A stretch of 15,776 nucleotides of DNA from assembly GCA_910589095.1 (NCBI GenBank), contig CAJUSN010000044.1, positions 1 to 15,776 on the forward strand, read 5' to 3'. Shown here piece by piece: positions 13,422 to 15,776 of the stretch (position 1 is its first letter; each line of letters begins with the position of its first letter). This DNA comes from an uncultured Muribaculaceae bacterium (lineage in GTDB: Bacteria > Bacteroidota > Bacteroidia > Bacteroidales > Muribaculaceae). The notes beneath the pieces were generated by a model. That model saw only the letters and a list, made by a program, of their open reading frames with translations, had not been told where the DNA came from and searched no databases. Both the position numbers and the translations under genes were made by a program.

Positions 13422-15776
13422 TCAAGCGTCTTTCTCGGTAGATGTTTCGCGGCGTCGGCGTCGTGAGATAACCCCGAAGGCTATGGCACCGGCAGCCGAG
13501 ATATAGATGAGGATGATGCTCACATAAGCCACGGTGGAGGTGGTGTGGAGCGATTTGGGATCGAACACCATTTCAATGGTATGTTCGCCTGCCGGTATCT
13601 TCATGGCGCGGAGCACATAGTTGATACGACCGATTTCGGCGGGCTTTCCGTCAATTGTGGCTTGCCAACCCCATGGGAAGTAAATCTCCGAGAATGCGGC
13701 TACTCCACCGCGGGCTGAACGTGAATGATATGTGAGGCGGTCAGGCGCATAGGATGTCTCGAAAATGGTGTCGCCGGCTGCTTTGGGCTGCGACGGACCG
13801 AGGATGGCGTTGAATTGCTTGTCGGCCACGGCAGTTGTTGCCACCTGAAGCGAATCAAGTGCTTTCATCTCGGCGTCGGGGCCATCGACGTAAGTCACTT
13901 TGTCAACGAACCAGGCGTTGCCAAGGGCCCCGGGGTTGAGCTGGGGAGCTGAGTTCTCATCGGTGATTATGTAGCGGGTGTTGAGCATGTCGAGCACGCG
14001 GGAATTGTTGCGCATGATCTGGCGATCGATGAGATCCTGGTAGCGTGTGAGCTTGGCCGCGTGGTAGCCACCCACGGCTTTATGATGGTAGGATGGTACG
14101 GCCGATGAGAACTGAGGTATGTTGAGCACACGATAGTTCATGGCTGTGTCAGTGAGCACAACGCGGTCGGCCGGAGTGGGTGCGAAGCGGTCAGTGGTCA
14201 CAAAACGGCGGGGCACGAAGCTGTCAGTGTTGAGGTAGCGTTTGTTGACCAGATAAAGGTCTCCGCAAATGATAACCGCTATCACTATTATGGCCAGGTT
14301 CATTGTGGCTTTCCGGCGGAAATAGAGCAGGAGGAATCCCAGTCCGAGGGCCACAACGAGGAAACTGCGCAGGGAATCGGCACGCACCATGGAGTAACGG
14401 AGGGTCTCAACAGCCTGATAAATACGGGGGTTGTTGATTGTGAGCACTTGAAGGGCTTGCGAGGGGTCGAATCCACCTTGCTGAGCCTGCATGGTGATGC
14501 TCTCGGCTATGCGTGCGTCGGTCTCTTTGTCGGCCGATGTGATGGCTGAGCCGAACACGCTGGGGCTCGCAATACCGGCCAGGCAGATCACAAGAACAGC
14601 TCCGAAGCTCCATAGCAGCGGCTTCTTGTAGCGTTCCCAACCCTCTTCCGGTGAAATTTCGAATATCTTCTGAAGGGCGAGGGCGGCAAGAAGCGGCATG
14701 GTGAATTCAGCTATGACAAGGATGCTTTCAACGGTGCGGAACTTGCTGTACATGGGCATGTAGTCGATCATGAAGTCTGTGAGCCACATGCAGTTTCGGC
14801 CCAGGGCAAGCAGCAGGGAGAAGATGGTGAGGATCAGGAGCGCCCATTTCATGGGGCCTTTTACAATGACACAACCTAACAGGAAGAGGGCCACTATGAG
14901 GGCACCTACATAGACCGGTCCGCTTGTTCCTTCGGGGCCACCGAAGTATTGGGGGAGCCAGTCGAGATAGGTGGCTTCATCCGGAGTGATCACGCCCTTC
15001 TGTTGCATTTCAGCGGCTTCAGGCAGCTGGCCCAAGCCGAGATATTCGCCACCACCGCCAACGAAGCGTGAAGTTGCGCCGCCTTTGATGTTGGGAATGA
15101 GGAGTGAGAAGCTTTCTGAGGTTTCGTAGCTGTACTGGGTGATGTAGTCGCGGTCAAGGCCTGTAGCTGTTGTATTGGATACTTGTCCAGGCAGAGGGGA
15201 CAGTTCAGAGTGTCCGCCTCGCATGGATTGCTTGGAATATTCGTAAGTGTTGTAGAGCGAGGGGAGGTTGGCGCCTACGGCAAGTGCTGCGGCCACGGCG
15301 AGCACGCCTGTGGCAGTGAGCCAACGACGCATCTGTTTCTCTTTCACAGCTTTGATGAGGTAGGCTATTGCCATTCCGGCTATGACAAACAGGAAGTAAT
15401 ATGTCATTTGGGGATGGTTGGCCGAGATCTGCATCATTGCCATCAAAGCGGCCAAGGCTCCTCCGGCCAGATATTTACCGCGGTAGCACAGCACCATGCC
15501 GGCAATTGTTGGCGGGATATAGGCGAGGGTGATGAATTTCCAGATGTGACCGGCGCCAATGATTATGATGAAGTAGGAGGAGAATCCGTAGGCTATGGCA
15601 CCGATCAGGGCCACGTACCAACGGCATCTGAACGCCAGAAGGAGAATGAAGAACCCTACCATCATCATCATGAGCCAGTCGGCCGGATTGGGCAACCAAA
15701 GGCCCATGGCGCGGTTTATCCAGTTGAAGAGTGAGTTGGAAGGATAGGAGGGCGAGATCTGGAAGGTGGGCATACC
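13422..15776 (-). CDS. YfhO family multipass membrane protein (partial, 5' end outside window)
   Basis: At least 784 codons are visible; the frame is open to the right edge. The apparent ATG at 15773 is internal: the preceding codon is Gly and GMPTFQ is a conserved inner motif of the family, so the true start lies outside. About a dozen hydrophobic helices are visible, including a stretch ending NHPQMTYYFLF. Toward the C-terminus a large extracytoplasmic part carries MLNTRYIITDENSAPQLNPG and a beta domain with YFPWGWQATIDGKPAEIGR, followed by a last helix (SIILIYISAAGAIAFGVI) and a basic tail RRRRRE. YfhO proteins have a GT-C-like layout; B. subtilis YfhO is implicated in glycosylating lipoteichoic acid. 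The substrate in Bacteroidetes, which lack teichoic acids, is not known to me. It is upstream of the methyltransferase-like gene and xerD. Confidence 0.88.
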   Translation of the reverse strand, partial: GMPTFQISPSYPSNSLFNWINRAMGLWLPNPADWLMMMMVGFFILLLAFRCRWYVALIGAIAYGFSSYFIIIIGAGHIWKFITLAYIPPTIAGMVLCYRGKYLAGGALAALMAMMQISANHPQMTYYFLFVIAGMAIAYLIKAVKEKQMRRWLTATGVLAVAAALAVGANLPSLYNTYEYSKQSMRGGHSELSPLPGQVSNTTATGLDRDYITQYSYETSESFSLLIPNIKGGATSRFVGGGGEYLGLGQLPEAAEMQQKGVITPDEATYLDWLPQYFGGPEGTSGPVYVGALIVALFLLGCVIVKGPMKWALLILTIFSLLLALGRNCMWLTDFMIDYMPMYSKFRTVESILVIAEFTMPLLAALALQKIFEISPEEGWERYKKPLLWSFGAVLVICLAGIASPSVFGSAITSADKETDARIAESITMQAQQGGFDPSQALQVLTINNPRIYQAVETLRYSMVRADSLRSFLVVALGLGFLLLYFRRKATMNLAIIVIAVIICGDLYLVNKRYLNTDSFVPRRFVTTDRFAPTPADRVVLTDTAMNYRVLNIPQFSSAVPSYHHKAVGGYHAAKLTRYQDLIDRQIMRNNSRVLDMLNTRYIITDENSAPQLNPGALGNAWFVDKVTYVDGPDAEMKALDSLQVATTAVADKQFNAILGPSQPKAAGDTIFETSYAPDRLTYHSRSARGGVAAFSEIYFPWGWQATIDGKPAEIGRINYVLRAMKIPAGEHTIEMVFDPKSLHTTSTVAYVSIILIYISAAGAIAFGVISRRRRRETSTEKDA

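Noticed and set aside
1..15776. CRISPR array, rRNA genes or riboswitch
   Set aside because: No regularly spaced direct repeats, no rRNA-like stretches and no recognisable riboswitch core were seen.

Overview
The window looks like a chromosomal segment of a gut Bacteroidales bacterium; Muribaculaceae is my best guess, but this is not proven. The grounds are: several exact copies of the Bacteroidetes -7 promoter element TAnnTTTG; no strong Shine-Dalgarno sites; the ybeY-mnmG-apt-uvrC gene order; a Bacteroidales-type nucleoside kinase that carries ThrRS-like N-terminal domains; and a secreted hydrolase with a type IX-secretion-like C-terminal tail.

Layout. (1) 1-3162, minus strand: a housekeeping run ybeY - mnmG - apt - uvrC (uvrC cut by the window edge), driven from a -7 element just upstream of ybeY. 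A perfect 16-bp parS-like palindrome (721-736) sits between mnmG and apt. (2) 3163-3490: a 363-bp gap (from the ybeY start) with a long imperfect stem-loop (3278-3350) and a good plus-strand promoter (3396-3427). (3) 3491-6012, plus strand: a WaaE-like family 2 glycosyltransferase and the nucleoside kinase. (4) 5968-7128, minus strand: an acyltransferase-3 family membrane protein whose 3' end overlaps the kinase tail to tail by 45 bp. (5) 7156-10833, minus strand: a 1202-residue secreted clan GH-D-like glycosidase with a strong terminator. (6) 10834-11247: 414 bp without a gene. It contains two perfect 23-bp inverted repeats 158 bp apart enclosing a Bacteroidetes-type promoter that currently points away from the glycosidase. 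(7) 11212-11406, minus strand: tRNA-Asn(GTT) with its own promoter and terminator. (8) 11521-12014, plus strand: an orphan lipoprotein with a C-terminal membrane segment (u-spanin layout). (9) 12003-15776, minus strand: a compact run yfhO (5' end outside the window) - shortened methyltransferase-like gene - xerD.

The most notable element is the inverted-repeat segment 10953-11156. It has the layout of a phase-variable invertible promoter (invertron) controlling the large secreted glycosidase, and it is seen here in what I infer is the OFF orientation. Each repeat is itself a dyad around an asymmetric spacer, as expected for a tyrosine-recombinase crossover site. A XerD-family recombinase lies nearby, but it looks like the housekeeping XerD and may be unrelated. 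In the present orientation the promoter would give a short RNA ending at the terminator that also serves the tRNA.
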